DNA of 64,000 bases from Microbacterium azadirachtae (lineage in GTDB: Bacteria; Actinomycetota; Actinomycetes; Actinomycetales; Microbacteriaceae): positions 1-64,000 of the forward strand of contig NZ_JYIT01000083.1 of the NCBI RefSeq assembly GCF_000956545.1. The letters run 5' to 3'. The translations under genes and the position numbers were made by a program. This document shows, in pieces, positions 34,292-41,713 of the stretch. The notes beneath the pieces were generated by a model that was not told where the DNA came from, did no database searches, and was given only the letters and a program-made list of their open reading frames with translations. Each line of letters starts with the position of its first letter. Position 1 is the first letter of the stretch.

Positions 34292-35190
34292 GGGACTGCT
34301 GAGGGTCTTGGTGACTCTTCTTGTTGGGCGGCGGACGCGGCCTGTGTGGTCATGATTGCTTCGAATTCGACGGGCGTCAACTTGCCGAGGATGCGTTGCC
34401 GGCGACGGCGGTGGTAGGTCCGTTCGATCCAGGTCACGATCGCGTGGCGGAGGTCATCGCGGGTGGTCCAGCGTCGGCGGTTGAGCACGTTCTTTTGCAG
34501 GAGTGCGAAGAACGATTCCATCGCCGCGTTGTCGCCGGCAGCGCCGACCCGGCCCGTGGAGCCGACGAGTCCGCTCCGGTCCAGTTCGGCTTGGAAGCGC
34601 CGCGAACGAAACTGACTGCCGCGATCGCTGTGAACGGTGGTCCCGTTCGGGCTGCGGCGCTGGATGGCCCTCCGCAGGGCCGAGACGGCCAGCTCCGAGG
34701 TCATCCGCTCGTTGATCGAGTACCCCACGATCCGGTTCGACCAGACGTCTTTCACGGCGCAGAGATAGACCTTCCCCTCACCGGTGGGATGCTCCGAGAT
34801 ATCGGTGAGCCAGAGCCGGTCAGGGCCGGCCGCAGTGAACTCGCGCCGGACAAGATCGTCACGCACCGGCGGGCCGACCAAACGACCCTTGCCACGCCGT
34901 TTGCGGACGAACGCACTGAAGATCTCATTCTCTGAACACACCCGCCACACCCGCCACACCCGCCGCTCCGACGCGGTGAACCCGGCCTCCGCGAGCTCGT
35001 CGGCGATGAGCCGGTATCCGAACGCGGGGTCGTCGGCATGCACGTCGATGGCCGCGTTGATCAGATGCGCATCGTCCCAGTCCCGTCGCGAGACGGGATC
35101 CTGCAGCCACCGGTAGTAAGGCTGCTTCGCGAACTTCAGCACCCGACACGTCACCGCGACAGGGATCCCGTCGGCGGCGAGTTCACTCAC
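34135..35190 (-). CDS. IS3-family transposase OrfB with C-terminal read-through
   Basis: A 351-residue frame. The rve core has DDE residues in LWLTDISEHPT, VHSDRGSQF and NAAMESFFALLQKNVL, followed by RRQRILGKLTPVEFEAIMTTQAASAA, where family members normally stop. Here a CAA codon stands where a stop would be expected. Translation runs through the terminal inverted repeat and 50-odd codons of flanking DNA before TAA at 34135. This adds about 63 unrelated residues. Activity may be reduced or altered. It is coupled to OrfA by a 4-nt overlap. Confidence 0.9.
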   Translation of the reverse strand: MSELAADGIPVAVTCRVLKFAKQPYYRWLQDPVSRRDWDDAHLINAAIDVHADDPAFGYRLIADELAEAGFTASERRVWRVWRVCSENEIFSAFVRKRRGKGRLVGPPVRDDLVRREFTAAGPDRLWLTDISEHPTGEGKVYLCAVKDVWSNRIVGYSINERMTSELAVSALRRAIQRRSPNGTTVHSDRGSQFRSRRFQAELDRSGLVGSTGRVGAAGDNAAMESFFALLQKNVLNRRRWTTRDDLRHAIVTWIERTYHRRRRQRILGKLTPVEFEAIMTTQAASAAQQEESPRPSAVPSYRRRARYSASKQQLDAAPKTTTRISSRTGYPALRVSCSLRLHPSSLLSLA

Positions 35191-35558
35191 GAGCGGGTAG
35201 AGCCTTTTGGGCCGGACAGGTTCGCCTGCGACAGATACGCCGCCGCACGCCGGAGGATCTCGACCTCCTGCTCGAGCAGCTTCACCCGCTTGCGCAGCTC
35301 ACGATTCTCGGCCGCTTCGCTCGAGCTGACACCGGGACGGCGACCGCCGTCGACCTCGGCAATCTTCACCCAGCGCTGCACGCACGACTCGGAGATCTCG
35401 AGGTCTTTCGCGATCTGCGCGAACGACGACTCCCGCCTGAGTGCGATCGCAACGACATCGTCCCGGAACTCCTTGGGGAACGGCTTTGGCATGAGGACAT
35501 CCTTCCAGCGGTGACGAATCACCACAGATCAGGAGTCACCCAAACCCTCAGCAGTCCC
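34292..35558 (-). mobile_element. second IS3-family insertion sequence with TGAC target duplication
   Basis: Terminal inverted repeats of about 26 bp start GGGACTGCTGAGGGT on both strands (34292 inward and 35558 inward). The flanking 4 bp are TGAC on both sides (34288-34291 and 35559-35562), a target-site duplication. OrfA and OrfB are on the minus strand. It differs from the first IS3 element inside, though the outermost 9 bp of the ends agree. Confidence 0.92.
35187..35492 (-). CDS. IS3-family transposase OrfA
   Basis: A 101-residue protein from ATG 35492 (MPKPFPKEFRDDVVAIA). The helix-turn-helix region ESSFAQIAKDLEISESCVQRWVK is followed by a C-terminal coiled coil (RELRKRVKLLEQEVEILRRAAAYL). 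A start at 35525 is possible but would begin close to the IS end. Standard DNA-binding subunit of IS3 elements. Confidence 0.93.
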   Translation of the reverse strand: MPKPFPKEFRDDVVAIALRRESSFAQIAKDLEISESCVQRWVKIAEVDGGRRPGVSSSEAAENRELRKRVKLLEQEVEILRRAAAYLSQANLSGPKGSTRS

Positions 35559-35775
35559 TGACGTGTCCGCAGTGTGTCCAACTGGACATTTCGGGGCCCC
35601 GGGCGGTCAGTACGAGTGGCACCTGGCGGCCGTGCGCTGCGCTTGTTGGCGGACGTTGTAGGGCTGGGCGCAGTAAGCGGCGCCTGCTACGGTTCGTCTA
35701 TGCAATGCCGGTGAGCCATTCGATCCCAGTACTCATTTCCGCGCCGCGATTACGCGCGCAATCGAAAGGTTCACC

Positions 35776-36637
35776 ATGTCCTCGTTTCTGCCCCTCCGCG
35801 GTCGGACGGCTCTTGTCACCGGCGTCTCGCGACGCCGCGGGATCGGGTTCGCCGTCGCCAACAAGCTCGCGTCTCTGGGCGCGAATGTCGTCATCCATCA
35901 CTTCCGTCCGGATGACCTCGATCTGCCCTGGGGCGGCGACGACCTGGACAACGTTCGCGCCGGGGTCCGGCAGCATCTGGCCGATGGTGCACTGTTCGCC
36001 GACGTCTCAGCGGACCTGTCGGACCCTGATGCGATCCCGGACGTCATCCGCACCGCCTTGTCTCTCTCCGGGCGCGTCGACATCCTTGTCTGCAATCACG
36101 CGAAGAGCGGCGACGACGGCAGCATCCTCGACATGACCGCGGACCGGCTCAGTGCGTTCTGGGAGGTCAACACCCGCTCGACGATGCTGCTCACTGCCGA
36201 GTTCGCACGGTTATGCGCCGAAAGGTAACGAGCCGAGGAGGCCTGGAGACCGCATCGTCGGGTCCGGACCTTATCTGCAGCCCCAGGGGCGAGTGTTCTG
36301 GATGACATCCGGGCAGATTCATGGAGCCATGCGCGGAGAGGTCGCCTACGCGACCAGCAAGGCGGCGCTGGCTGGCGTCACAGCCACCGTCGCGGCTGAG
36401 CTTCTGGAGCTCGGAATCATCCTCAACACCGTCAACCCCGGCCCGGTTAACACCGGCTATATGGATCCGGAGACCACAGATCGCTCACTCGACGAACTCG
36501 ACCGCTACATCCAGAGCACGCCCTTTGGCAGAGTCGGCACACCGGAAGACCCAGCCGAACTCATCGGGTGGTTGTCCTCAGCAGGAAGCTGGGTCGTCGG
36601 TCAGGTGCTCACAACGGACGGGGGATTCGGACTCTGA
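35776..36637 (+). pseudogene. frameshifted short-chain dehydrogenase
   Basis: Two frames together make one SDR. 35776-36228 encodes the N-terminal half with TALVTGVSRRRGIGFAVANKL and ILVCNHAKSG. The second half, in another frame to 36637, has VFWMTSGQIHGAMRGEVAYATSKAALAGVTATVAAELLELGI, VNTVNPGPVNTGYMDPE and the C-terminal VVGQVLTTDGGFGL. A net 1-nt shift between about 36210 and 36235 separates them, next to GCCGAAAGGTAACG. All catalytic elements remain across the break, so the mutation is recent or is a sequence error. An ATG with good start context is at 35776. Confidence 0.87.
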
Positions 36638-36673
36638 TCACGATCGCCCACCGGATCGACGAACGACGCTCGC

Positions 36674-36760
36674 CGGACAAATTCATATCGAGAAGGCACA
36701 TCTGAGCGCGGACATTTCTCTGTCGAGAAGCGGATTTCAGCGGGCCCGGCGGACATCTCT
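36674..36760 (+). repeat. three short direct repeats of CGGACA
   Basis: CGGACA occurs at 36674, 36709 and 36750. The first two copies are each followed about 8 nt later by TCGAGAAG (36688 and 36723 regions). The pattern resembles recombinase-binding repeats or the end of a lost insertion element. Nothing else supports either reading. Confidence 0.35.
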
Positions 36761-36893
36761 GAACGGTTCCTACAGCCAGCGTGCCGATCGTCTCACCTAC
36801 AAGGGGTGCCCGCGGCGAGCCGGATTGGACATCCTGCCCGCTCGCGCTCGCAGCAGCGCTGGTGCCCCGGGCTGGGCCCGGGGCACCGGGTGC

Positions 36894-37220
36894 TCAACCG
36901 GCGAAAGCCCAGGCCGGGACCGGACCGCGGTCGATGATCTCCGCGAGTGTGGCCGTGAACGTCGGTGCTCCGAGCGTCCGAGTCGCCTGCTCGGTGAAGA
37001 ACGCGGCCCGGGTGGATCGTCCCAGTGCCCACGACAGCCACCCGCACACGGTCAACGCCGCCGCGCGCTGCGCGCCTTCGGTGTGCGCGGCGACCACCCG
37101 GCAGACCTCGAACGCGGAATCCAGGCGTGCCGGATCCGGCCGCGCCGCGTCGCCGACGATGATCGCCGCGACAGTCCCCATGGTGGAGCGGGCCACGGAC
37201 GTGATGGGGGTGCGTCGGTG
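36894..37220 (-). pseudogene. C-terminal remnant of a DUF4192 protein
   Basis: The minus strand encodes AAIIVGDAARPDPARLD, RAAALTVCGWLSWALGRSTRAAFFTEQA and IIDRGPVPAWAFAG. This matches the C-terminal part of DUF4192 proteins such as the intact gene at 5954-7105 (AAVAWLSWATGRSTHAVRYLDQA, GVLPDWAF). The N-terminal two thirds are missing. The frame continues upstream to 37433 without recognisable family sequence. It lies about 250 bp inside the right island boundary. Confidence 0.68.
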
Positions 37221-37473
37221 AACAAGCGCCACGTCGGTGTCGCCGCGGCAAACGACTGCGCGAGCCGCGCTGGTGTTGGGCGTTCTGGAGGTCGGGCATA
37301 ATAATGGCTCGGATCTGGCTTGTAGAACTCGCGACCCACGATCAGTAGGTCCATCGACCGTACGGCCGAACTGGGGAGCGTCAGGGGAGTGGATCCTCTG
37401 AGCACGCCGAAAAGCCGGGTGCATGACCTGCATTCACTCGCAGAATCACGCAGCGTGAGTGTCTGACAAGGCA
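37221..37473. other. stretch before attR without a recognised gene
   Basis: About 250 bases. No frame has convincing coding character, and no integrase fragment is recognised. Confidence 0.45.
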
Positions 37474-37535
37474 CTGCTAAGGTGGAGTCCTCGCAAGGGG
37501 ACCGAGGGTTCAAATCCCTCCGTCTCCGCCATGAA
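37474..37535 (+). repeat. right attachment site (attR), detached 3' tRNA-Ser(GCT) copy
   Basis: An identical copy of 16163-16224: anticodon-loop part, variable arm, T arm, acceptor 3' strand, CCA and TGAA. It lacks the 5' half and cannot form a tRNA. A terminator follows immediately. Confidence 0.93.
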
Positions 37536-37559
37536 ACCCCCGGTCGATCCGGGGGTTTT
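37534..37559 (+). terminator. Rho-independent terminator, probably the original tRNA-Ser(GCT) terminator
   Basis: AACCCCCGG-TCGAT-CCGGGGGTT stem-loop followed by TTTC, starting at the end of attR. Its position right behind the tRNA 3' copy suggests it ended tRNA-Ser(GCT) transcription before the island inserted. Confidence 0.8.
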
Positions 37560-37623
37560 CGCGTTGATCCGCGCCGCGTCGGGTGTGCGGGCAGGAACCC
37601 GAGGGCCGGCCGCCCGACGCGAT

Positions 37624-38007
37624 CTACCTGGCGTCGAACTCGCGGCGCAGATACTGGGGCGCCTGCACCCGCCATGCCTCGGTCACGAGCTCGATGAGAT
37701 GATCGTCGTCGATGGCCCGCATCCGGAACGCGATCTTCGGCTCGCCCCACCGTGTCGTCCGGCGGAGGAACACGTCGGGCGCCATTTCGCGCAACGCGAG
37801 CGCATCGAGCTCGTCGGCGACCTTCACGCCGACCACGAGCTCGGACGCGATGACCTCACGGAGGTCTTCCGGGATGCTCGGCCAGGGCGAGCATTCCCAG
37901 GTGAAGAGCTTGTTCCGGACGAACCAGGCGGCACCGCCGGTCATCGCGCGCTCCTCGCTCCCGGGCAGGCGGGCGGCGACACGACGCAGATCATCGAGCG
38001 TGGCCAT
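37624..38007 (-). CDS. MmcQ/YjbR family protein
   Basis: A 127-residue protein with the family pattern: LRRVAARLPGSEERAM near the N-terminus, a Phe-Val-Arg-Asn-Lys-Leu-Phe beta strand (WFVRNKLFTWE), and C-terminal DDDHLIELVTEAWRVQAPQYLRREFDAR. YjbR-type folds are double-wing DNA-binding-like domains of unsettled function. It is the first chromosomal gene beyond the island, reading towards the attR terminator. Confidence 0.85.
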   Translation of the reverse strand: MATLDDLRRVAARLPGSEERAMTGGAAWFVRNKLFTWECSPWPSIPEDLREVIASELVVGVKVADELDALALREMAPDVFLRRTTRWGEPKIAFRMRAIDDDHLIELVTEAWRVQAPQYLRREFDAR

Positions 38008-38111
38008 GCGTCGAGACTAGGCGCCCCCTCGGACACGAACGGAGTCGTCCCGGATCTCGGTCGGTCCTCGGGTGATTGCGGCTCTCGCGTCCTGCGGGGA
38101 AGGAACATATA

Positions 38112-38127
38112 CCTCCAAGTGGAGGTT
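38112..38127. promoter_or_regulatory. palindromic operator before the sugar isomerase operon
   Basis: ACCTCCA-AG-TGGAGGT is a perfect 16-bp inverted repeat. GATACT at 38132-38137 is a possible -10, so the palindrome lies in the -35 region, where a repressor would block RNA polymerase. Confidence 0.6.
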
Positions 38128-38188
38128 TCTGATACTCTGGCCGCACGGGCAGGGAGTGCCCGTGCCCTTGCAGAGAAGGAAGGTCACC

Positions 38189-39013
38189 GTGGCCCTGCCG
38201 GAAACCTCGGTTCAGCTCTACACGCTCGCGGCGGAGTTCTCCGCCGACATGGCGGGCTCGCTCGACAAGCTCGCGGCCATCGGGCTGCGCAACGTCGAGG
38301 CGTTCGACTTCGTGCGCCGCCCGGACGAGATCCGCGCCGCCCTGGACGCGTCGGGGCTCGCCTCGCCGACCGGGCACGCGCCGCTGCTCTCGGACGAGCT
38401 GTGGACGCCGGACGGATCCATCCCCACGCCCGCTCCCGAGGTCGTCTTCGAGGCCGCCGCGAAGCTCGGTATGACCACCGTCATCGACCCGTTCGTCGCG
38501 CCGGAGCGCTGGTTCACGCTCGACGGCGTCACCGAGATCGCCGACCGTCTCAACGCCCTGGCCGACACGGCGGCCGGCTTCGGCCTCGCCGTCGGCTACC
38601 ACAACCACGCGCAGGAGTTCGTGGCCGACTTCGACGGGCAGAGCGCCTACGAGCGCTTCGTGTCGCTCACCGACGCGCGGGTCGCACTCGAGCTCGACCT
38701 GTACTGGGCGCTCGTCGGCGGGCAGGACGTCACCGCCCTCGTCTCCCGCCTGGGCGACCGTCTCGTCGCCGTGCACGTCAAGGACGGCATCGCCCCCGAC
38801 AGCAACCCGTTCGCCCCGGGCGCCGCCGAGTTCGGCTCGGACAGCCTCGACCAGCGCCACGCGGGCGACGGCGACGTGCCGCTCGCCGATGCCCTGCGCG
38901 CGGCGTCGGCGGTGCAGTACGCCGTCATCGAGTACGACAACGCGCCGGGTGACGTCTTCGCGGACATCGCCGCGAGCTACGCCTTCCTCACCGACGGCGG
39001 TCTCGCCCGATGA
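38189..39013 (+). CDS. sugar phosphate isomerase/epimerase (xylose-isomerase-like TIM barrel)
   Basis: A 274-residue AP_endonuc_2/TIM-barrel protein. GTG 38189 follows GAGAAGGAAGG. Strand and metal-ligand motifs include SVQLYTLAAEF, VEAFDF, GLAVGYHNHAQEF (His ligands), ALELDLYWALVGGQD (Glu/Asp ligands), LVAVHVKDG and YAVIEYDNAP. It probably isomerises a keto-sugar or inositol-type intermediate. The next gene, a Gfo/Idh/MocA dehydrogenase, overlaps it by 4 nt, so both act in one sugar pathway. The substrate is not predictable. Confidence 0.9.
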   Translation: MALPETSVQLYTLAAEFSADMAGSLDKLAAIGLRNVEAFDFVRRPDEIRAALDASGLASPTGHAPLLSDELWTPDGSIPTPAPEVVFEAAAKLGMTTVIDPFVAPERWFTLDGVTEIADRLNALADTAAGFGLAVGYHNHAQEFVADFDGQSAYERFVSLTDARVALELDLYWALVGGQDVTALVSRLGDRLVAVHVKDGIAPDSNPFAPGAAEFGSDSLDQRHAGDGDVPLADALRAASAVQYAVIEYDNAPGDVFADIAASYAFLTDGGLAR

Positions 39014-40134
39014 GCGCGGTCGGGATCGGCGTCATCGGCGTCGGCGTCATCAGCGACACCTACCTGCAGAACCTCGCACGGTTCCCCGACACCGAGGTGC
39101 TCATCGTCGGCGACCTGCTGCTCGACCGCGCGCAGGCGCAGGCCGAGAAGTACGGCGTGCCGGCGTTCGGATCCGCCGACGACGTGCTGGCGCACCCCGG
39201 CGTGGACCTCGTGATCAACCTCACCATCCCGGCCGTGCACGTGGAGGTGTCGCGTGCCGCGATCGCCGCGGGCAAGCACGTCTGGACGGAGAAGCCGCTC
39301 GGACTCGACCGCGACGGCGCGGCCGCGCTGCTGCGCGAGGCCGACGCGGCGGGGCTGCGCGTCGGATCCGCCCCCGACACCCTGCTGGGCCCGGGGTTCC
39401 AGGCCGCGCGCAGGGCAATCGAGAGCGGCGTGATCGGGCGCCCGCTGTTCGCGCAGACCGCTTTCCAGACCCAGGGCCCCGACCTGTGGCACCCGAGCCC
39501 CGCGTTCCTCTTCGCCGAGGGCGCGGGCCCGCTGCTCGACATGGGGCCGTACTACTTCTCCGCGCTCGTGAGCCTGCTCGGCCCCGTCGCGAGCGTCGCG
39601 GCCGTCGGCAGCAAGGCGCGCGAGGAGCGCGAGATCCGCACGGGTCCGAACGCCGGAACCCTGTTCCCGGTCGAGGTGCCCTCGACGATCCAGATCGTCA
39701 CGGCCTTCGAGCAGGGCGCCCAGGCGCAGAGCCTGCTGAGCTTCGACTCCGCGCTGGAGCGCCACGGCATCGTGGAGATCCACGGCACCGAGGGCACGAT
39801 CGTGATCCCCGACCCCAACATGTTCGCGGGGCGGATCGCGTACGTGAAGCCGCTCGGCGTGCTGCGCGACGGCATGTCGTTCGAGCAGGAGTGGGTGGAG
39901 ATCTCCCACGAGGACATCGAGATCGGCCGCGGCCTCGGCGCCCTCGACATGGTGCGCGCCATCGCCGCGGACAGGCCGCACGTCGCCTCCGGCGAGCTGG
40001 GCTTCCACGTGCTCGACGTGCTGCTGTCCGCCCAGGAGTCGGCCCGCACCGGACGCGCCGTCGCGGTCGAGAGCACCGTCGGCCCCGTCCCGCTGCTGCC
40101 CGAGGGCTTCGACCCCTTCGTCGCCACGCTCTGA
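39010..40134 (+). CDS. Gfo/Idh/MocA family oxidoreductase
   Basis: A 374-residue NAD(P)-dependent sugar dehydrogenase. The N-terminal Rossmann domain has IGVIGVGVISDTYLQNL, LVINLTIPAVHVEVSRAAIAAGKHVWTEKPL with the catalytic EKP, and PDTLLGPGFQAARRAIESGVIG. The C-terminal substrate domain has LLDMGPYYFSALVSLLG with the expected Asp...Tyr. The ATG overlaps the isomerase stop. Likely substrates are inositols or ketosugars. The pair ends before a double hairpin that separates it from a convergent TetR gene. Confidence 0.92.
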   Translation: MSAVGIGVIGVGVISDTYLQNLARFPDTEVLIVGDLLLDRAQAQAEKYGVPAFGSADDVLAHPGVDLVINLTIPAVHVEVSRAAIAAGKHVWTEKPLGLDRDGAAALLREADAAGLRVGSAPDTLLGPGFQAARRAIESGVIGRPLFAQTAFQTQGPDLWHPSPAFLFAEGAGPLLDMGPYYFSALVSLLGPVASVAAVGSKAREEREIRTGPNAGTLFPVEVPSTIQIVTAFEQGAQAQSLLSFDSALERHGIVEIHGTEGTIVIPDPNMFAGRIAYVKPLGVLRDGMSFEQEWVEISHEDIEIGRGLGALDMVRAIAADRPHVASGELGFHVLDVLLSAQESARTGRAVAVESTVGPVPLLPEGFDPFVATL

Positions 40135-40152
40135 ACCGGAGCACGGTGATGG

Positions 40153-40223
40153 CCAGGGGAGGAACGATTCCCTCCCCTGGTCATGTTTCCCTCCCCGTGT
40201 TCGCGCGTTTGCGGGGAGGGAAA
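40153..40223. terminator. two adjacent hairpins between convergent genes
   Basis: Hairpin 1 (40153-40180) pairs CCAGGGGAGG with CCTCCCCTGG. Hairpin 2 (40186-40223) has a perfect 12-bp stem TTTCCCTCCCCG / CGGGGAGGGAAA. They lie between the 3' ends of the dehydrogenase and TetR genes, a good place for bidirectional termination. A third GGGGAGGG follows at about 40232. Confidence 0.68.
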
Positions 40224-40261
40224 GGTGGTGCGGGGAGGGAGACAGGATCCTGGATCGCCGC

Positions 40262-40873
40262 TCAGTCGGTGGCGCCGCCGGAGAGCAGCCGGTCCAGCAT
40301 CTCGAGCGCGGCCTCGTGGTCGACCGTGTCGTCGAGCAGCCACTGCGTCTGCAGTCCGTCCGACGCGGCGATGACCAGCGCGGCGACGAGCTCCGGATCC
40401 AGGTCGGCGCGCAGCTCTCCCGAGGCCTGCAGCCGCCGCACCTGGGCGGCCATCGTGGTGCGGATCCGGGTGAAGCGCTGCGTGATGAACTCCTGCGCGG
40501 CCTGGTGCGAATCCTCCAGGGCGGTCGACACCAGGGTCGAGTACAGCTGCACGAGGCCGGGGATGCGGCGGTTGCGCTCCGCCGCCGTGCGCATCGACAG
40601 GGCGGGACGGACGTCTTCGGGGAGCGGATGCGCCGCGTCCGTCGCGCTCTCCGACGCGCGGTAGACCTCGACGAGTAGCTCCTCGAGCGACCCGAAGTAG
40701 TGCGTCAGGGCCGCGTGCGTGACGCCGACCTCCTGGGCGATCGCGCGCAGGCTCGTCTTCTGCGAGCCCCGCCGGGCGAACACCTCGATGGCCTTGTCCA
40801 GGATCTCCTGGCGGCGGGCGATGCCCTTGCGGTAGCGGCCGGTGCTGCGGGGCGCTGCGGAGGATTCGGCCAT
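40262..40873 (-). CDS. TetR/AcrR family regulator
   Basis: A 203-residue regulator. ATG 40873 was chosen because TATCAT lies 6 nt upstream, giving a leaderless transcript. The helix-turn-helix is RRQEILDKAIEVFARRGSQKTSLRAIAQEVGVTHAALTHYFGSLEELL. The C-terminal domain (RTAAERNRRIPGLVQLYSTLVSTALEDSHQAAQEFI) resembles the BetI-like TetR_C group. It stands alone, convergent with the sugar operon. It could control that operon through the 38112 palindrome, but this is only inferred. Confidence 0.92.
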   Translation of the reverse strand: MAESSAAPRSTGRYRKGIARRQEILDKAIEVFARRGSQKTSLRAIAQEVGVTHAALTHYFGSLEELLVEVYRASESATDAAHPLPEDVRPALSMRTAAERNRRIPGLVQLYSTLVSTALEDSHQAAQEFITQRFTRIRTTMAAQVRRLQASGELRADLDPELVAALVIAASDGLQTQWLLDDTVDHEAALEMLDRLLSGGATD

Positions 40874-40879
40874 CACCCG

Positions 40880-40885
40880 ATGATA
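40880..40885 (-). promoter_or_regulatory. -10 box of the leaderless TetR gene
   Basis: TATCAT on the minus strand, 6 nt before the ATG at 40873. Confidence 0.5.
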
Positions 40886-41009
40886 CCGAGGGCGTCGTGC
40901 GGGCTGGCGGGCAAGACGGCGGCATGGAAGGCTCTCTGATCGGGGCGCCGACGGGCGCCGGGATCCGAGCCGCGCGGACGGCGGAGGATCGCAGGAGAGG
41001 ATGCAGCGC

Positions 41010-41219
41010 ATGGCGGTCGAGCCGGGGATCTATCAGCACTTCAAGGGCGCCCGCTACGAGGTGATCGCCGTCGGACGGCACAGCGAGACGGAGGAGCAGC
41101 TGGTGTTCTACCGCAAGCTCTACGACGACTACAGCCACTGGGCGCGGCCGCTCGCGATGTTCGAGGAGCACGTCGACCGCGACGGCTACCGCGGCCCCCG
41201 GTTCACGCGCATCGCCTGA
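41010..41219 (+). CDS. DUF1653 domain protein
   Basis: A 69-residue protein with the complete DUF1653 pattern: PGIYQHFKGARYEVIAVGRHSETEEQLVFYRKLYDD, ending ARPLAMFEEHV. ATG 41010 has GGAGAGG about 9 nt upstream; ATG 41001 is an alternative. A small all-beta protein of unknown function, often a single gene as here. Confidence 0.9.
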   Translation: MAVEPGIYQHFKGARYEVIAVGRHSETEEQLVFYRKLYDDYSHWARPLAMFEEHVDRDGYRGPRFTRIA

Positions 41220-41295
41220 GCCGCCACCGCGTGCCGAGCGCCGAATCGGCTGCGACCCCCTGCGCGGTGTCCGTGCGGTGCGCCATGATGGCTGC

Positions 41296-41709
41296 ATGGC
41301 CGAGATCAAGACCCAGCCCACGGCCGCCGACGTCTCGGCGTTCCTCGAGGCGGCGACTCCGGAGCGTCGCAGGATCGACGGACTCGCGCTCGCCGGGATC
41401 TTCGGCGAGGTGACCGGTGCCGAGCCCGTGATGTGGGGGCCGAGCATGGTCGGCTACGGCACGTACCGCTACCGCGGCGCGAGCAGCGAGGGGGACTGGC
41501 CCAGGGTGGCCTTCTCGCCCCGCAAGGCGCAGCTCTCGCTGTACGGGCTGAAGGATCTGCCCGAGGGTGCCGCGCTCCTCCCCAGCCTCGGGACGTTCAC
41601 CGAGGGGCGCGGGTGCGTCTACGTGCGCAAGCTCGACGACATCGATCTCGGCGTGCTGCGGCGGCTGATCGCGATCGCCTGGGATCGCGACGACGACCCG
41701 GAGCGCTGA
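41296..41709 (+). CDS. DUF1801 domain protein
   Basis: A 137-residue protein. IKTQPTAADVSAFLEAATPERRRIDGLALAGIFGEVTGAEPVMWGPSMVGYGTYRYRG is typical of DUF1801 proteins (YdhG/frataxin-like fold), and VAFSPRKAQLSLYGLKDL follows. ATG 41296 is preceded by CATGAT at -10 distance. It lies 4 bp before the PEP-mutase-like gene. Function unknown. Confidence 0.9.
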   Translation: MAEIKTQPTAADVSAFLEAATPERRRIDGLALAGIFGEVTGAEPVMWGPSMVGYGTYRYRGASSEGDWPRVAFSPRKAQLSLYGLKDLPEGAALLPSLGTFTEGRGCVYVRKLDDIDLGVLRRLIAIAWDRDDDPER

Positions 41710-41713
41710 AGCC

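Larger units (their letters stand above)
16163..37535. mobile_element. 21.4-kb genomic island integrated in tRNA-Ser(GCT)
   Basis: Bounded by a perfect 62-bp direct repeat made of the 3' part of tRNA-Ser(GCT). The inside is visibly richer in A/T and contains two IS elements, defence-type genes, a signalling cassette, a RiPP cluster and pseudogenes, whereas the flanks are ordinary high-GC housekeeping DNA. No recognisable integrase, relaxase, replication or phage structural gene is present. It therefore looks like an element that has lost its own integrase or was mobilised in trans. Confidence 0.9.

Noticed and set aside
36321..37301. Plus-strand frame of 326 codons at the right island end
   Set aside because: Begins inside the SDR pseudogene in a wrong frame and runs antisense to the DUF4192 remnant; composition is random-like.
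37474..37530. Second tRNA-Ser(GCT) gene at the right island end
   Set aside because: Only the 3' part from the anticodon loop onward is present; the 5' acceptor strand, D arm and half of the anticodon stem are missing, so it is attR.
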